Assembly: GCF_029227915.1 (NCBI RefSeq)
Contig: NC_079887.1
Coordinates: forward strand, 6,136,001 to 6,200,000
Direction: 5' to 3'
Length of the DNA: 64,000 nucleotides
Origin: Hydractinia symbiolongicarpus
Taxonomy: Eukaryota > Cnidaria > Hydrozoa > Anthoathecata > Hydractiniidae
Shown: one piece after another, positions 1-14,690 of the stretch
Position numbering within the stretch: position 1 is the first letter of the stretch
Layout of the letters: the number at the start of each line of letters is the position of its first letter
Notes under the pieces: model-generated
Told to the model about the DNA's origin: nothing
The model's input: the letters and a program-made list of their open reading frames with translations, nothing else
The model's database searches: none
Position numbers and translations under genes: made by a program

Positions 1-2636
1 AATTGGCTCATTTATCACATTTATAAGGTCACAGTCAAGAATCAGTTCAATTAATTCCCACAGTCAATCGTTTCACTGTTAAAAGCAATACAACTTAGTA
101 ATATCGGAAGAAAATCACTAAATACATGTTGGTACGAATATGTGGCGCAACCGTTGTAACTCAAACGGATTGACACTGTTAGAAAGTCAATGAAATGTAG
201 TTTTTGAAGCTGTCTCTATTTCTTCAGCGCGCGATAACGGTTAGGATTCGTCGCACAGTAAAAAATGACTTATTTATCTTAATTTTTTATCAAAGCGCTA
301 CCACAGCGCCGAGTGTAATCGCTGAGTTCCGACAATCAGGTCTAATTAAGAAGAATGTTATTTCTTGGAGTCCAGTTGGCTCACTTATCACATTTAGAAG
401 GTCACAGTCCAAAGTTAGTTCAATTAAGTTCCACAGTCAATCGTTTCACTGTTAAAAGCGATATAGCTTAGTAATATCGGAAAGATATCGCTAAACAGAT
501 GTTGGTACGAACATGTCACGCAGCCGTTGTAACTCAAACGGATTGACACCACCAAGAAGTCAATGAAATCTAGTTTTTGAAACTGTCTCTAATTCTTCAG
601 CGCGAACTAACGGCTAGGATTGGTCCCACAGTAAAAAATGACTTATTTATCTTAATTTTTTAATAAAGCGCTACCACAGCGCCCAGTGTAATCACTGAGT
701 TGCAGCAATCATGTCAAATTATGAAGAATAATATTTCTTGTAGTCAAACTGGATCATTTATCACATTTATAAGGACGAAGTCCAATATCAGTTCAATTAA
801 GTCCCATAGTCAAACCTTTCACTGTTAAAAGCGATGCAACCTAGTAATATCCGAATACTATCGCTAAATACATGTTGGTACGAATGTGTGACGCAACCGT
901 TGTAACTCAAACGCATTTAAACCACTAGAAAGTCAATGAAATGTAGTCTTTGAAACTGTTTCTATTTATTCAGCGCGTGCTAAGGGCCAGGATTGGTCCC
1001 ACAGTAGAAAAGACTTATTTATCAAAATTCTTAAATAAAGCGCTACCACAGAGCCTATTGTAATCGCTAAGTTCCAGCAATCATGTCAAATTAAGAAGAA
1101 TGTTATTTCTTGTAGTCAAACTGGCTCATTTATCACATTTGTAAGGACAAAGTCCAATATCAGTTCAATTAAGTCCCATAGTCAAACCTTTCACTGTTAA
1201 AAGCGATGCAACCTAGTAATATCCGAATACTATCGCTAAATACATGTTGGTACGAATATGTGACGCAGCCGTTGTAACTCAAACGGATTGACACCACCAA
1301 GAAGTCAATGATTGATACCATTAGAAAGTCAATGAAATGTAGTTTTTGAAACTGTCTCTAATTCTTCAGCGCGAACTAACGGCTAGGATTGGTCCCACAG
1401 TAAAAAATGACTTATTTATATTAATTTTTTAATAAAGCACTACCGCAGCGCCCAGTGTAATCGCTGAGCTCCAGTAATCATGTCAAATTATGAAGAACAA
1501 TATTTCTTGTAGTCAAACTGGATCATTTATCACATTTATAAGGTCACAGTCCAGAATTAGTTCAATTAATTCCCACAGTCAATCGTTTCACTGTTAAAAG
1601 CAATACAACTTGGTATTATCGGAAGAAAATCACTAAATACATGTTGGTACGAATATGTGACGCAACCGTTGTAACTCAAACGGATTGACACCGTTAGAAA
1701 GTCAATGAAATGTAGTTTTTGAAGCTGTCTCTATTTCTTTAGCGCGCGATAACGGTTAGGATTCGTCGCACAGTAAAAAATGACTTATTTATCTTAATTT
1801 TTTATCAAAGCGCTACCACAGCGCCCAGTGTAATCGCTGAGTTCCGACAATCAGGTCTAATTAAGAAGAATGTTATTTCTTGGAGTCCAGTTGGCTCACT
1901 TATCACATTTATAAGGTCACAGTCCAAAGTTAGTTCAATTAAGTTCCACAATCAATCGTTTCACTGTTAAAAGCGATATAGCTTAGTGATATCGGAAAGA
2001 TATGGCTAAACTGATGTTGGTACGAACATGTGGCGCAACCGTTGTAACTCAAACGGATTGATACCCCCAAAAAATTAATGAAATGTAACTTTTGAGAATG
2101 TTTCTATTTCTTCAGCACTAACTAACGGCTAGGATTTGTCCCACAGTAAAAAATGACTTATTTATCTTAATTTTTTAAGAAAGCGCTACCACAGCGCACA
2201 GTGTAATCGCTGATTCCAGCAATCATGTGAAATTATGAAGAATAATATTTCTTGTAGTCAAACTGGATCATTTTTCACATTTATAAAGACAAAGTCCAAG
2301 ATCAGTTCAATTAAGTCCCACAGTCAAACCTTTTCACTTTTAAAAGCGATGCAACCTAGTAATATCCGAATACTATCGCTAAATACAGGTTGGCACGATT
2401 ATGTGACGCAACCGTTGTAACTCAAACGGATTGACACTGTTAGAAAGTCAATGAAATGTAGTTTTTGAAACTGTTCCTATTTATTCAGTGCGTGCTAACG
2501 GCCAGGATTGGTCCCACAGTAAGAAAAGACTTATTTATCTAAATTCTTAAGTAAAGCGCTACCACAGAGGCTAATGTAATCGCTGAATTCCAACAATCAT
2601 GTCAAATTAAGAAGAATTTTATTCTTTGGAGACCAA

Positions 2637-4870
2637 TTGGCTCATTTATTACATTTATAAGGTCACAGTCAAGAATCAGTTCAATTAATTCCCACAGTCA
2701 ATCGTTTCACTGGTAAAAGCAATACAACTTAGTAATATCGGAAGAAAATCACTAAATACATGTTGGTACGAATATGTGACGCAACCGTTGTAACTCAAAC
2801 GGATTGACACTGTTAGAAAGTCAATGAAATGTAGTTTTTGAAGCTGTCTCTATTTCTTCAGCGCGCGATAACGGTTAGGATTCGTCGCACAGTAAAAAAT
2901 GACTTATTTATCCTAATTTTTTATCAAAGCGCTACCACAGCGCCCAGTGTAATCGCTGAGTTCCGACAATCAGGTCTAATTAAGAAGAATGTTATTTCTT
3001 GGAGTCCAGTTGGCTCACTTATCACATTTAGAAGGTCACAGTCCAAAGTTAGTTCAATTAAGTTCCACAGTCAATCGTTTCACTGTTAAAAGCGATATAG
3101 CTTAGTAATATCGGAAAGATATCGCTAAACAGATGTTGGTACGAACATGTCACTCAGCCGTTGTAACTCAAACGGATTGACACCACCAAGAAGTCAATGA
3201 AATCTAGTTTTTGAAACTGTCTCTAATTCTTCAGCGCGAACTAACGGCTAGGATTGGTCCCACAGTAAAAAATGACTTATTTATCTTAATTTTTTAATAA
3301 AGCGCTACCACAGCGCCCAGTGTAATCACTGAGTTGCAGCAATCATGTCAAATTATGAAGAATAATATTTCTTGTAGTCAAACTGGATCATTTATCACAT
3401 TTATAAGGACAAAGTCCAATATCAGTTCAATTAAGTCCCATAGTCAAACCTTTCACTGTTAAAAGCGATGCAACCTAGTTATATCCGAATACTATCGCTA
3501 AATACAGGTTGGTACGATTATGTGACGCAACCGTTGTAACTCAAACGGATTGACACTGTTAGAAAGTCAATGAAATGTAGTTTTTGAAACTGTTCCTATT
3601 TATTCAGTGCGTGCTAACGGCCAGGATTGGTCCCGCAGTAAGAAAAGACTTATTTATCTAAATTCTTAAATAAAGCGCTACCACAGAGGCTAATGTAATC
3701 GCTGAATTCCAACAATCATGTCAAATTAAGAAGAATTTTATTCTTTGGAGACCAATTGGATCATTTATCACATTTATAAGGTCACAGTCAAGAATCAGTT
3801 CAATTAATTCCCACAGTCAATCGTTTCACTGTTAAAAGCAATACAACTTAGTAATATCGGAAGAAAATCACTAAATACAAGTTGGTACGAATATGTGACG
3901 CAACCGTTGTAACTCAAACGGATTGACACTGTTAGAAAGTCATGGAAATGTAGTTTTTGAAGCTGTCTCTATTTCTTCAGCGCGCGATAACGGTTAGGAT
4001 TCGTCGCACAGTAAAAAATGACTTATTTATCCTAATTTTTTATCAAAGCGCTACCACAGCGCCCATTGTAATCGCTGAGTTCCGACAATCAGGTCTAATT
4101 AAGAAGAATGTTATTTCTTGGAGTCCAGTTGGCTCACTTATCACATTTAGAAGGTCACAGTCCAAAGTTAGTTCAATTAAGTTCCACAGTCAATCGTTTC
4201 ACTGTTAAAAGCGATATAGCTTAGTAATATCGGAAAGATATCGCTAAACAGATGTTGGTACGAACATGTGACGCAGCCGTTGTAACTCAAACGGATTGAC
4301 ACCACCAAGAAGTCAATGAAATCTAGTTTTTGAAACTGTCTCTAATTCTTCAGCGCGAACTAACGGTTAGGATTGGTCCCACAGTAAAAAATGACTTATT
4401 TATCTTAATTTTTTAATAAAGCGCTACCACAGCGCCCAGTGTAATCACTGAGTTGCAGCAATCATGTCAAATTATGAAGAATAATATTTCTTGTAGTCAA
4501 ACTGGATCATTTATCACATTTATAAGGACAAAGTCCAATATCAGTTCAATTAAGTCCCATAGTCAAACCTTTCACTGTTAAAAGCGATGCAACCTAGTAA
4601 TATCCGAATACTATCGCTAAATACATGTTGGTACGAATATGTGACGCAACCGTAGTAACTCAAACGGATTTAAACCACTAGAAAGTCAATGAAATGTAGT
4701 CTTTGAAACTGTTTCTATTTATTCAGCGCGTGCTAAGGGCCAGGATTGGTCCCACAGTAAGAAAAGACTTATTTATCTAAATTCTTAAAAAAAGCGCTAC
4801 CACAGAGCCTATTGTAATCGCTGAGTTCCAGCAATCATGTCAAATTAAGAAGAATGTTATTTCTTGTAGT
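2637..4870. repeat. Satellite sub-block: 1,119-bp trimer, two copies
   Basis: A stretch beginning near 2,637 is repeated 1,119 bp later (3 x 373) with very few differences. The same sequence also opens the window at position 1, 2,634 bp (seven monomers) earlier. Three monomer subtypes alternate, recognisable by AAGCAATACAACTTAG, AAGCGATATAGCTTAG and AAGCGATGCAACCTAG. This is a local higher-order repeat. Boundaries are approximate. Confidence 0.85.
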
Positions 4871-4949
4871 CAAACTGGCTCATTTATCAAATTTATAAGG
4901 TCAAAGTCCAAAATCAGTTCAATTAAGTCCCACAGTTAAATGTTTCACT

Positions 4950-7900
4950 GTTAAAAGTGATATAGCTTAGTGATATCGGAAAGATATCGCTAAACTGATG
5001 TTGGTACGAACATGTGACGCAGCCGTTGTAACTGAAACGGATTGACACCACCAAGAAGTCAATGAAATGTAGTTTTTGAAACTGTCTCTAATTCTTCAGC
5101 ACGAACTAACGGCTAGGATTGGTCCCACAGTAAAAAATGACTTATTTACCTTAATTTTTTAATAAAGCGCTACCACAGCGCACAGTGTAATCGCTGAGTT
5201 CCAGCAATCATGTGAAATTATGAAGAATAATATTTCTTGTAGTCAAACTGGATCATTTTTCACATTTATAAGGACAAAGTCCAAGATCAGTTCAATTAAG
5301 TCCCACAGTCAAACCTTTCACTGGTAAAAGCGATGCAACCTAGTAATTTTCGAATACTATCGCTAAATACATGTTGGTACGAATATGTGACGCAACCGTT
5401 GTAACTCAAACGGATTTAAACCACTAGAAAGTCAATGAAATGTAGTCTTTGAAACTGTTCCTATTTATTCACTGCGTGCTAACGGCCAGGATTTGTCCCA
5501 CAGTAAGAAAAGACTTATTTATCTAAATTCTTAAATAAAGCGCTACCACAGAGCCTAATGTAATCGCTGAGTTCCAGCAATCATGTCAAATTAAGAAGAA
5601 TGTTATTCTTTGGAGACCAATTGGCTCATTTATCACATTTATAAGGTCACAGTCAAGAATCAGTTCAATTAATTCCCACAGGCAATCGTTTCACTGTTAA
5701 AAGCAATACATCTTAGTAAAATCGGAAGAAAATCACTAAATACATGTTGGTACGAATATGTGACGCAACCGTTGTTACTCGAACGGATTGACACCGTTAG
5801 AAAGTCGATGAAATGTAGTTTTGGAAACTGTCTCTATTTCTTCAACGCGAACTAACGGCTAGGATTGGTCCCACAGTAAAAAATGACTTATTTATCTTAA
5901 TTTTTTAATAAAGCGCCACCACAGCGCCCAGTGTAATCACTGAGTTGCAGCAATCATGTCAAATTATGAAGAAGAATATTTCTTGTAGTCAAACTGGATC
6001 ATTTATCACATTTATAAGGTCAAAGTCCAAAATCAGTTCAATTAAGTCCCACAGTCAAACGTTTCACTGTTAAAAGTGATGCAACCTAGTAATATCCGAA
6101 TACTATCGCTAAATACATGTGGAGACGAATATGTGACGCAACTGTTGTAACTGAAACATGTGTTTATTCAGCGCGTGCTAACGGCCAGGATTGGTCCCAC
6201 AGTAAGGAAAGACTTATTTATCTAAATTCTTAAAAAAAGCGCTACCACAGAGCCTATTGTAATCGCGGAGTTCCAGCAATCATGTCAAATTAAGAAGAAT
6301 GTTATTTCTTGTAGTCAAACTGGCTCATTTATCAAATTTATAAGGTCAAAGTCCAAAATCAGTTCAATTAAGTCCCACAGTCAAACGTTTCACTGTTAAA
6401 AGTGATGCAACCTAGTAAGATCCGAATACTATCGCTAAATACATGTGGGGACGAATATGTGACGCAACTGTTGTAACTGAAACGGACTGATTCCGTTAAA
6501 AGGTCAATGAAATGTAGTTTTTGAAACTGTCGCTACTTCTTCAGCGCGCGATAACGGCTAGGATTGGTTCCACAATAAAGAATGACTTATTTATCTTAAT
6601 TTTTTAATAAAGCGCTACCACAGCGCCCAGTGTAATCGCTGAGTTCCGAAAATTAGGTCTAATTAAGAAGAATGTTATTTCTTGGAGTCCAGTTGGCTCA
6701 CTTATCACATTTATAAGGTCACAGTCCAAAGTTAGCTCAATTAAGTTCCACAGTCAATCGTTTCACTGTTAAAAGCGATATAACTTAGTAATATCGGAAA
6801 GATATCGATAAACAGATGTTGGTACGAACATGTGACGCAGCCGTTCTAACTCAAACGGATTGACACCACCAAGAAGTCAATGAAATGTAGTTTTTGAAAC
6901 TGTCTCTAATTCTTCAGCGCGAACTAACGGCTAGGATTGGTCCCACAGTAAAAAATTACTAATTTATCTTAATTTTTTAATAAAGCGCTACCACAGCGCC
7001 CAGTGTAATCACTGAGTTGCAGCAATCATGTCAAATTATGAAGAAAAATATTTCTTGTAGTCAAACTGGATCATTTATCACATTTATAAGGACAAAGTCC
7101 AAGATCAGTTCAATTAAGTCCAACAGTCAAACCTTTCACTGTTAAAAGCGATGCAACCTAGTAATATCCGAATACTATCGCTAAATACATGTTGGTACGA
7201 ATATGTGACGCAACCGTTGTAACTCAAACGGATTTAAACCACTAGAAAGTCAATGAAATGTAGTCTTTGGAACTGTTCCTATTTATTCAGCGCGTGCTAA
7301 CGGCCAGGATTGGTCCCACAGTAAGAAAAGACTTATTTATCTAAATTCTTAAATAAAGCGCTACCACAGAGCCTATTGTAATCGCTGAGTTCCAGCAATT
7401 ATGTCAAATTAAGAAGAATGTTATTTCTTGTAGTCAAACTGGCTCATTTATCAAATTTATAGGGTCAAAGTCCAAAATCAGTTCAATTAAGTCCCACAGT
7501 TAAACGTTTCACTGTTAAAAGTGATGCAACCTAGTAATATCCGAATACTATCGCTAAATACATGTGGGGACGAATATGTGACGCAAACGTTGGAACTCAA
7601 ACGGATTAATGCCGTTAGAAAGTCAATGAAATGTAGTTCTTGAACCTGGCGCTATTTCTTCAACGCGCGATAACGGCTAGGATTGGTCCCACAGTAAAAA
7701 ATGACTAATTTATCTTAATTTTTTAATAAAGCGCTACCACAGCGACCAGTGTAATCGCTGAGTTCCAGCAATCATGTTAAATTATGAAGAATGTTATTTC
7801 TTGTAGTCAAACTGGCTCATTTATCACATTTATAAGGTCAAAGTCCAAAATCAGCTCAATTAAGTTCCACAGTCAATCGTTTCACTGTTAAAAGCGATAT

Positions 7901-10000
7901 AGCTTAGTGATATCGGAAAGATATCGCTAAACTGATGTTGGTACGAACATGTGACGCAGCCGTTGTAACTCAAACGGATTGACACCACCAAGAAGTCAAT
8001 GAAATGTAGTTTTTGAAACTGTCTCTAATTCTTCAGCACGAACTAACGGCTAGGATTGGTCCCGCAGTAAAAAATGACTTATTTATCTTAATTTTTTAAT
8101 AAAGCGCTACTACAGCGCACAGTGTAATCGCTGAGTTCCAGCAATCATGTGAAATTATGAAGAATAATATTTCTTGTAGTCAAACTGGATCATTTTTCAC
8201 ATTTATAAGGACAAAGTCCAAGATCAGTTCAATTAAGTCCCACAGTCAAACCTTTCACTGGTAAAAGCGATGCAACCTAGTAATATTCGAATACTATCGC
8301 TAAATACATGTTGGTACGAATATGTGACGCAACCGTTGTAACTCAAACGGATTTAAACCACTAGAAAGTCAATGAAATGTAGTCTTTGAAACTGTTCCTA
8401 TTTATTCACTGCGTGCTAACGGCCAGGATTTGTCCCACAGTAAGAAAAGACTTATTTATCTAAATTCTTAAATAAAGCGCTACAACAGAGCCTAATGTAA
8501 TCGCTGAGTTCCAACAATCATGTCAAATTAAGAAGAATGTTATTCTTTGGAGACCAATTGGCTCATTTATCACATTCATAAGGTCACAGTCAAGAATCAG
8601 TTCAATTAATTCCCACAGGCAATCGTTTCACTGTTAAAAGCAATACATCTTAGTAAAATCGGAGGAAAATCACTAAATACATGTTGGTACGAATATGTGA
8701 CGCAACCGTTGTTACTCGAACGGATTGACACCGTTAGAAAGTCGATGAAATGTAGTTTTGGAAACTGTCTCTATTTCTTCAACGCGAACTAACGGCTAGG
8801 ATTCGTCGCACAGTAAAAAATGACTTATTTATCTTCATTTTTTATCAAAGCGCTACCACAGCACCCAGTGTAATCGCTGAATTCCAGCAATCATGTCAAA
8901 TTAAGAAAAATGTTGTTCCTTGAAGACCAATTGGCTTATTTCTCACATTTATAAGGTCACAGTCCAGAATCAGTTCAATTAATTCCCACAAACATGTGAC
9001 GCAGCCGTTGTAACTCAAACGGATTGACACCACTAAGAAGTCAATGAAATGTAGTTTTTGAAACTGTCTCTAATTCTTCAGCGCGAACTAACGGCTAGGA
9101 TTGGTCCCACAGTAAAAAATGACTTATTTATCTTAATTTTTTAATAAAGCGCCACCACAGCGCCCAGTGTACTCACTGAGTTGCAGCAATCATGTCAAAT
9201 TATGAAGAATAATATTTCTTGTAGTCAAACTGGATCATTTATCACATTTATAAGGCCAAAGTCCAAAATCAGTTCAATTAAGTCCCACAGTCAAACGTTT
9301 CACTGTTAAAAGTGATGCAACCTAGTAATATCCGAATACTATCGCTAAATACATGTGGGGACGAATATGTGACGCAACTGTTGTAACTGAAACATGTGTT
9401 TATTCAGCGCGTGCTAACGGCCAGGATTGGTCCCACAGTAAGGAAAGACTTATTTATCTAAATTCTTAAAAAAAGCGCTACCACAGAGCCTATTGTAATC
9501 GCGGAGTTCCAGCAATCATGTCAAATTAAGAAGAATGTTATTTCTTGTAGTCAAACTGGCTCATTTATCAAATTTATAAGGTCAAAGTCCAAAATCAGTT
9601 CAATTAAGTCCCACAGTCAAACGTTTCACTGTTAAAAGTGATGCAACCTAGTAAGATCCGAATACTATCGCTAAATACATGTGGGGACGAATATGTGACG
9701 CAACTGTTGTAACTGAAACGGACTGATTCCGTTAAAAGGTCAATGAAATGTAGTTTTTGAAACTGTCGCTACTTCTTCAGCGCGCGATAACGGCTAGGAT
9801 TGGTTCCACAATAAAGAATGACTTATTTATCTTAATTTTTTATTAAAGCGCTACCACAGTGCCCAGTGTAATCGCTGAGTTCCGAAAATCAGGTCTAATT
9901 AAGAAGAATGTTATTTCTTGGAGTCCAGTTGGCTCACTTATCACATTTATAAGGTCACAGTCCAAAGTTAGCTCAATTAAGTTCCACAGTCAATCGTTTC
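4950..10000. repeat. Satellite sub-block: ~2.94-kb segmental duplication
   Basis: Sequence from about 4,950 is repeated at an offset of 2,938 bp (for example the GATATAGCTTAGTGATATCGG subtype at 4,958 and 7,896, and GCAATACATCTTAGTAAAATC at about 5,702 and 8,640). A deletion junction (CTGAAACATGTGTTTATTC) is present at 6,151 and again at 9,387. The offset there is 3,236 bp because about 298 bp of extra partial monomer lies near 8,840-9,000 in the second copy. Sharing the same deletion scar shows block duplication rather than independent monomer change. Confidence 0.8.
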
Positions 10001-13000
10001 ACTGTTAAAAGCGATATAGCTTAGTAATATCGGAAAGATATCGATAAACAGATGTTGGTACGAACATGTGACGCAGCCGTTGTAACTCAAACGGATTGAC
10101 ACCACCAAGAAGTCAATGAAATGTAGTTTTTGAAACTGTCTCTAATTCTTCAGCGCGAACTAACAGCTAGGATTGGTCCCACAGTAAAAAATTACTAATT
10201 TATCTTAATTTTTTAATAAAGCGCTACCACAGCGCCCAGTGTAATCACTGAGTTGCCGCAATCATGTCAAATTATGAAGAAAAATATTTCTTGTAGTCAA
10301 ACTGGATCATTTATCACATTTATAAGGACAAAGTCCAAGATCAGTTCAATTAAGTCCCACAGTCAAACCTTTCACTGTTAAAAGCGATGCAACCTAGTAA
10401 TATCCGAATACTATCGCTAAATACATGTTGGTACGAATATGTGACGCAACCGTTGTAACTCAAACGGATTTAAACCACTAGAAAGTCAATGAAATGTAGT
10501 TTTTGGAACTGTTCCTATTTATTCAGCGCGTGCTAACGGCCAGGATTGGTCCCACAGTAAGAAAAGACTTATTTATCTAAATTCTTAAATAAAGCGCTAC
10601 CACAGAGCCTATTGTAATCGCTGAGTTCCAGCAATCATGTCAAATTAAGAAGAATGTTATTTCTTGTAGTCAAACTGGCTCATTTATCAAATTTATAGCG
10701 TCAAAGTCCAAAATCAGTTCAATTAAGTCCCACAGTTAAACGTTTCACTGTTAAAAGTGATGCAACCTAGTAATATCCGAATACTATCGCTAAATACATG
10801 TGGGGACGAATATGTGACGCAAACGTTGGAACTCAAACGGATTGATGCCGTTAAAAGGTCAATGAAATGTAGTTTTTGAAACTGTCGCTACTTCTTCAGC
10901 GCGCGATAACGGCTAGGATTGGTTCCACAATAAAGAATGACTTATCTATCTTAATTTTTTAATAAAGCGCTACCACAGCGCCCAGTGTAATCGCTGAGTT
11001 CCGAAAATCAGGTCTAATTAAGAAGAATGTTATTTCTTGGAGTCCAGTTGGCTCACTTATCACATTTATAAGGTCACAGTCCAAAGTTAGCTCAATTAAG
11101 TTCCACAGTCAATCGTTTCACTGTTAAAAGCGATATAGCTTAGTAATATCGGAAAGATATTGATAAACAGATGTTGGTACGAACATGTGACGCAGCCGTT
11201 GTAACTCAAACGGATTAACACCACCAAGAAGTCAATGAAATGTAGTTTTTGAAACTGTCTCTAATTCTTCAGCGCGAACTAACGGCTAGGATTGGTCCCA
11301 CAGTAAAAAATTACTAATTTATCTTAATTTTTTAATAAAGCGCTACCACAGCGCCCAGTGTAATCACTGAGTTGCAGCAATCATGTCAAATTATGAAGAA
11401 AAATATTTCTTGTAGTCAAACTGGATCATTTATCACATTTATAAGGACAAAGTCCAAGATCAGTTCAATTAAGTCCCACAGTCAAACCTTTTACTGTTAA
11501 AAGCGATGCAACCTAGTAATATCCGAATACTATCGCTAAATACATGTTGGTACGAATATGTGACGCAACCGTTGTAACTCAAACGGATTTAAACCACTAG
11601 AAAGTCAATGAAATGTAGTCTTTGGAACTGTTCCTATTTATTCAGTGCGTGCTAACGGCCAGGATTGGTCCCACAGTAAGAAAAGACTTATTTATCTAAA
11701 TTCTTAAATAAAGCGCTACCACAGAGCCTAATGTAATCGCTGAGTTCCAGCAATCATGTCAAATTAAGAAGAATGTTATTTCTTGTAGTCAAACTGGCTC
11801 ATTTATCAAATTTATAGCGTCAAAGTCCAAAATCAGTTCAATTAAGTCCCACAGTTTAACGTTTCACTGTTAAAAGTGATGCAACCTAGTAATATCCGAA
11901 TACTATCGCTAAATACATGTGGGGAAGAATATGTGACGCAAACGTTGGAACTCAAACGGATTGATGCCGTTAAAAGGTCAATGAAATGTAGTTTTTGAAA
12001 CTGTCGCTACTTCTTCAGCGCGCGATAACGGCTAGGATTGGTTCCACAATAAAGAATGACTTATCTATCTTAATTTTTTAATAAAGCGCTACCACAGCGC
12101 CCAGTGTAATCGCTGAGTTCCGAAAATCAGGTCTAATTAAGAAGAATGTTATTTCTTGGAGTCCAGTTGGCTCACTTGTCACATTTATAAGGTCACAGTC
12201 CAAAGTTAGCTCAATTAATTTCCACAGTCAATCGTTTCACTGTTAAAAGCGATATAGCTTAGTAATATCGGAAAGATATTGATAAACAGATGTTGGTACG
12301 AACATGTGACGCAGCCGTTGTAACTCAAACAGATTGACACCACCAAGAAGTCAATGAAATGTAGTTTTTGAAACTGTCTCTAATTCTTCAGCGCGAACTA
12401 ACGGCTAGGATTGGTCCCACAGTAAAAAATTACTAATTTATCTTAATTTTTTAATAAAGCGCTACCACAGCGCCCAGTGTAATCACTGAGTTGCAGCAAT
12501 CATGTCAAATTATGAAGAAAAATATTTCTTGTAGTCAAACTGGATCATTTATCACATTTATAAGGACAAAGTCCAAGATCAGTTCAATTAAGTCCCACAG
12601 TCAAACCTTTCACTGTTAAAAGCGATGCAACCTAGTAATATCCGAATACTATCGCTAAATACATGTTGGTACGAATATGTGACGCAACCGGTGTAACTCA
12701 AACGGATTTAAACCACTAGAAAGTCAATGAAATGTAGTCTTTGGAACTGTTCCTATTTATTCAGCGCGTGCTAACGGCCAGGATTGGTCCCACAGTAAGA
12801 AAAGACTTATTTATCTAAATTCTTAAATAAAGCGCTACCACAGAGCCTATTGTAATCGCTGAGTTCCAGCAATCATGTCAAATTAAGAAGAATGTTATTT
12901 CTTGAAGTCAAACTGGTTCATTTATCAAATTTATAGGGTCAAAGTCCAAAATCAGTTCAATTAAGTCCCACAGTTAAACGTTTCACTGTTAAAAGTGATG

Positions 13001-14690
13001 CAACCTAGTAATATCCGAATACTATCGCTAAATACATGTGGGGACGAATATGTGACGCAAACGTTGGAACTCAAACGGATTGATGCCGTTAAAAGGTCAA
13101 TGAAATGTAGTTTTGGAAACTGTCGCTACTTCTTCAGCGCGCGATAACGGCTAGGATTGGTTCCACAATAAAGAATGACTTATCTATCTTAATTTTTTAA
13201 TAAAGCGCTACCACAGCGCCCAGTGTAATCGCTGAGTTCCGAAAATCAGGTCTAATTAAGAAGAATGTTATTTCTTGGAGTCCAGTTGGCTCACTTATCA
13301 CATTTATAAGGTCACAGTCCAAAGTTAGCTCAATTAAGTTCCACAGTCAATCGTTTCACTGTTAAAAGCGATATAGCTTAGTAATATCGGAAAGATATTG
13401 ATAAACAGATGTTGGTACGAACATGTGACGCAGCCGTTGTAACTCAAACGGATTGACACCACCAAGAAGTCAATGAAATGTAGTTTTTGAAACTGTCTCT
13501 AATTCTTCAGCGCGAACTAACGGCTAGGATTGGTCCCACAGTAAAAAATTACTAATTTATCTTAATTTTTTAATAAAGCGCTACCACAGCGCCAGTGTAA
13601 TCACTGAGTTGCAGCAATCATGTCAAATTATGAAGAAAAATATTTCTTGTAGTCAAACTGGATCATTTATCACATTTATACGGACAAAGTCCAAGATCAG
13701 TTCAATTAAGTCCCACAGTCAAACCTTTCACTGTTAAAAGCGATGCAACCTAGTAATATCCGAATACTATCGCTAAATACATGTTGGTACGAATATGTGA
13801 CGCAACCGGTGTAACTCAAACGGATTTAAACCACTAGAAAGTCAATGAAATGTAGTCTTTGGAACTGTTCCTATTTATTCAGCGCGTGCTAACGGCCAGG
13901 ATTTGTCCCACAGTAAGAAAAGACTTATTTATCTAAATTCTTAAATAAAGCGCTACCACAGAGCCTATTGTAATCGCTGAGTTCCAGCAATCATGTCAAA
14001 TTAAGAAGAATGTTATTTCTTGTAGACAAACTGGCTCATTTATCAAATTTATAGGGTCAAAGTCCAAAATCAGTTCAATTAAGTCCCACAGTTAAACGTT
14101 TCACTGTTAAAAGTGATGCAACCTAGTAATATCCGAATACTATCGCTAAATACATGTGGGGACGAATATGTGACGCAAACGTTGGAACTCAAACGGATTG
14201 ATGCCGTTAAAAGGTCAATAAAATGTAGTTTTTGAAACTGTCGCTACTTCTTCAGCGCGCGATAACGGCTAGGATTGGTTCCACAATAAAGAATGACTTA
14301 TCTATCTTAATTTTTTAATAAAGCGCTACCACAGCGCCCAGTGTAATCGCTGAGTTCCGAAAATCAGGTCTAATTAAGAAGAATGTTATTTCTTGGAGTC
14401 CAGTTGGCTCACTTATCACATTTATAAGGTCACAGTCCAAAGTTAGCTCAATTAAGTTCCACAGTCAATCGTTTCACTGTTAAAAGCGATATAGCTTAGT
14501 AATATCGGAAAGATATTGATAAACAGATGTTGGTACGAACATGTGACGGAGCCGTTGTAACTCAAACGGATTGACACCACCAAGAAGTCAATGAAATGTA
14601 GTTTTTGAAACTGTCTCTAATTCTTCAGCGCGAACTAACGGCTAGGATTGGTCCCACAGTAAAAAATTACTAATTTATCTAAATTCTTAA
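9700..14690. repeat. Satellite sub-block: 1,119-bp trimeric HOR, about four copies
   Basis: The distinctive GACGCAAACGTTGGAACTC variant occurs at about 10,821, 11,940, 13,059 and 14,177, spaced 1,119, 1,119 and 1,118 bp. The last spacing is one base short because of a single-base deletion near 13,590. Each unit contains three monomer subtypes in fixed order. Copies differ by only scattered bases, indicating recent amplification by unequal exchange. Confidence 0.9.

Noticed and set aside
2235-2420. 61-codon ORF in the satellite
   Set aside because: Same reason: present only because this monomer variant lacks stops; not conserved across monomers.
204-4208. Three copies of an 83-codon ORF (204, 2,838, 3,957)
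   Set aside because: They are the same chance frame in recurring satellite monomers; other monomers break it with stops and frame shifts, and there is no domain.
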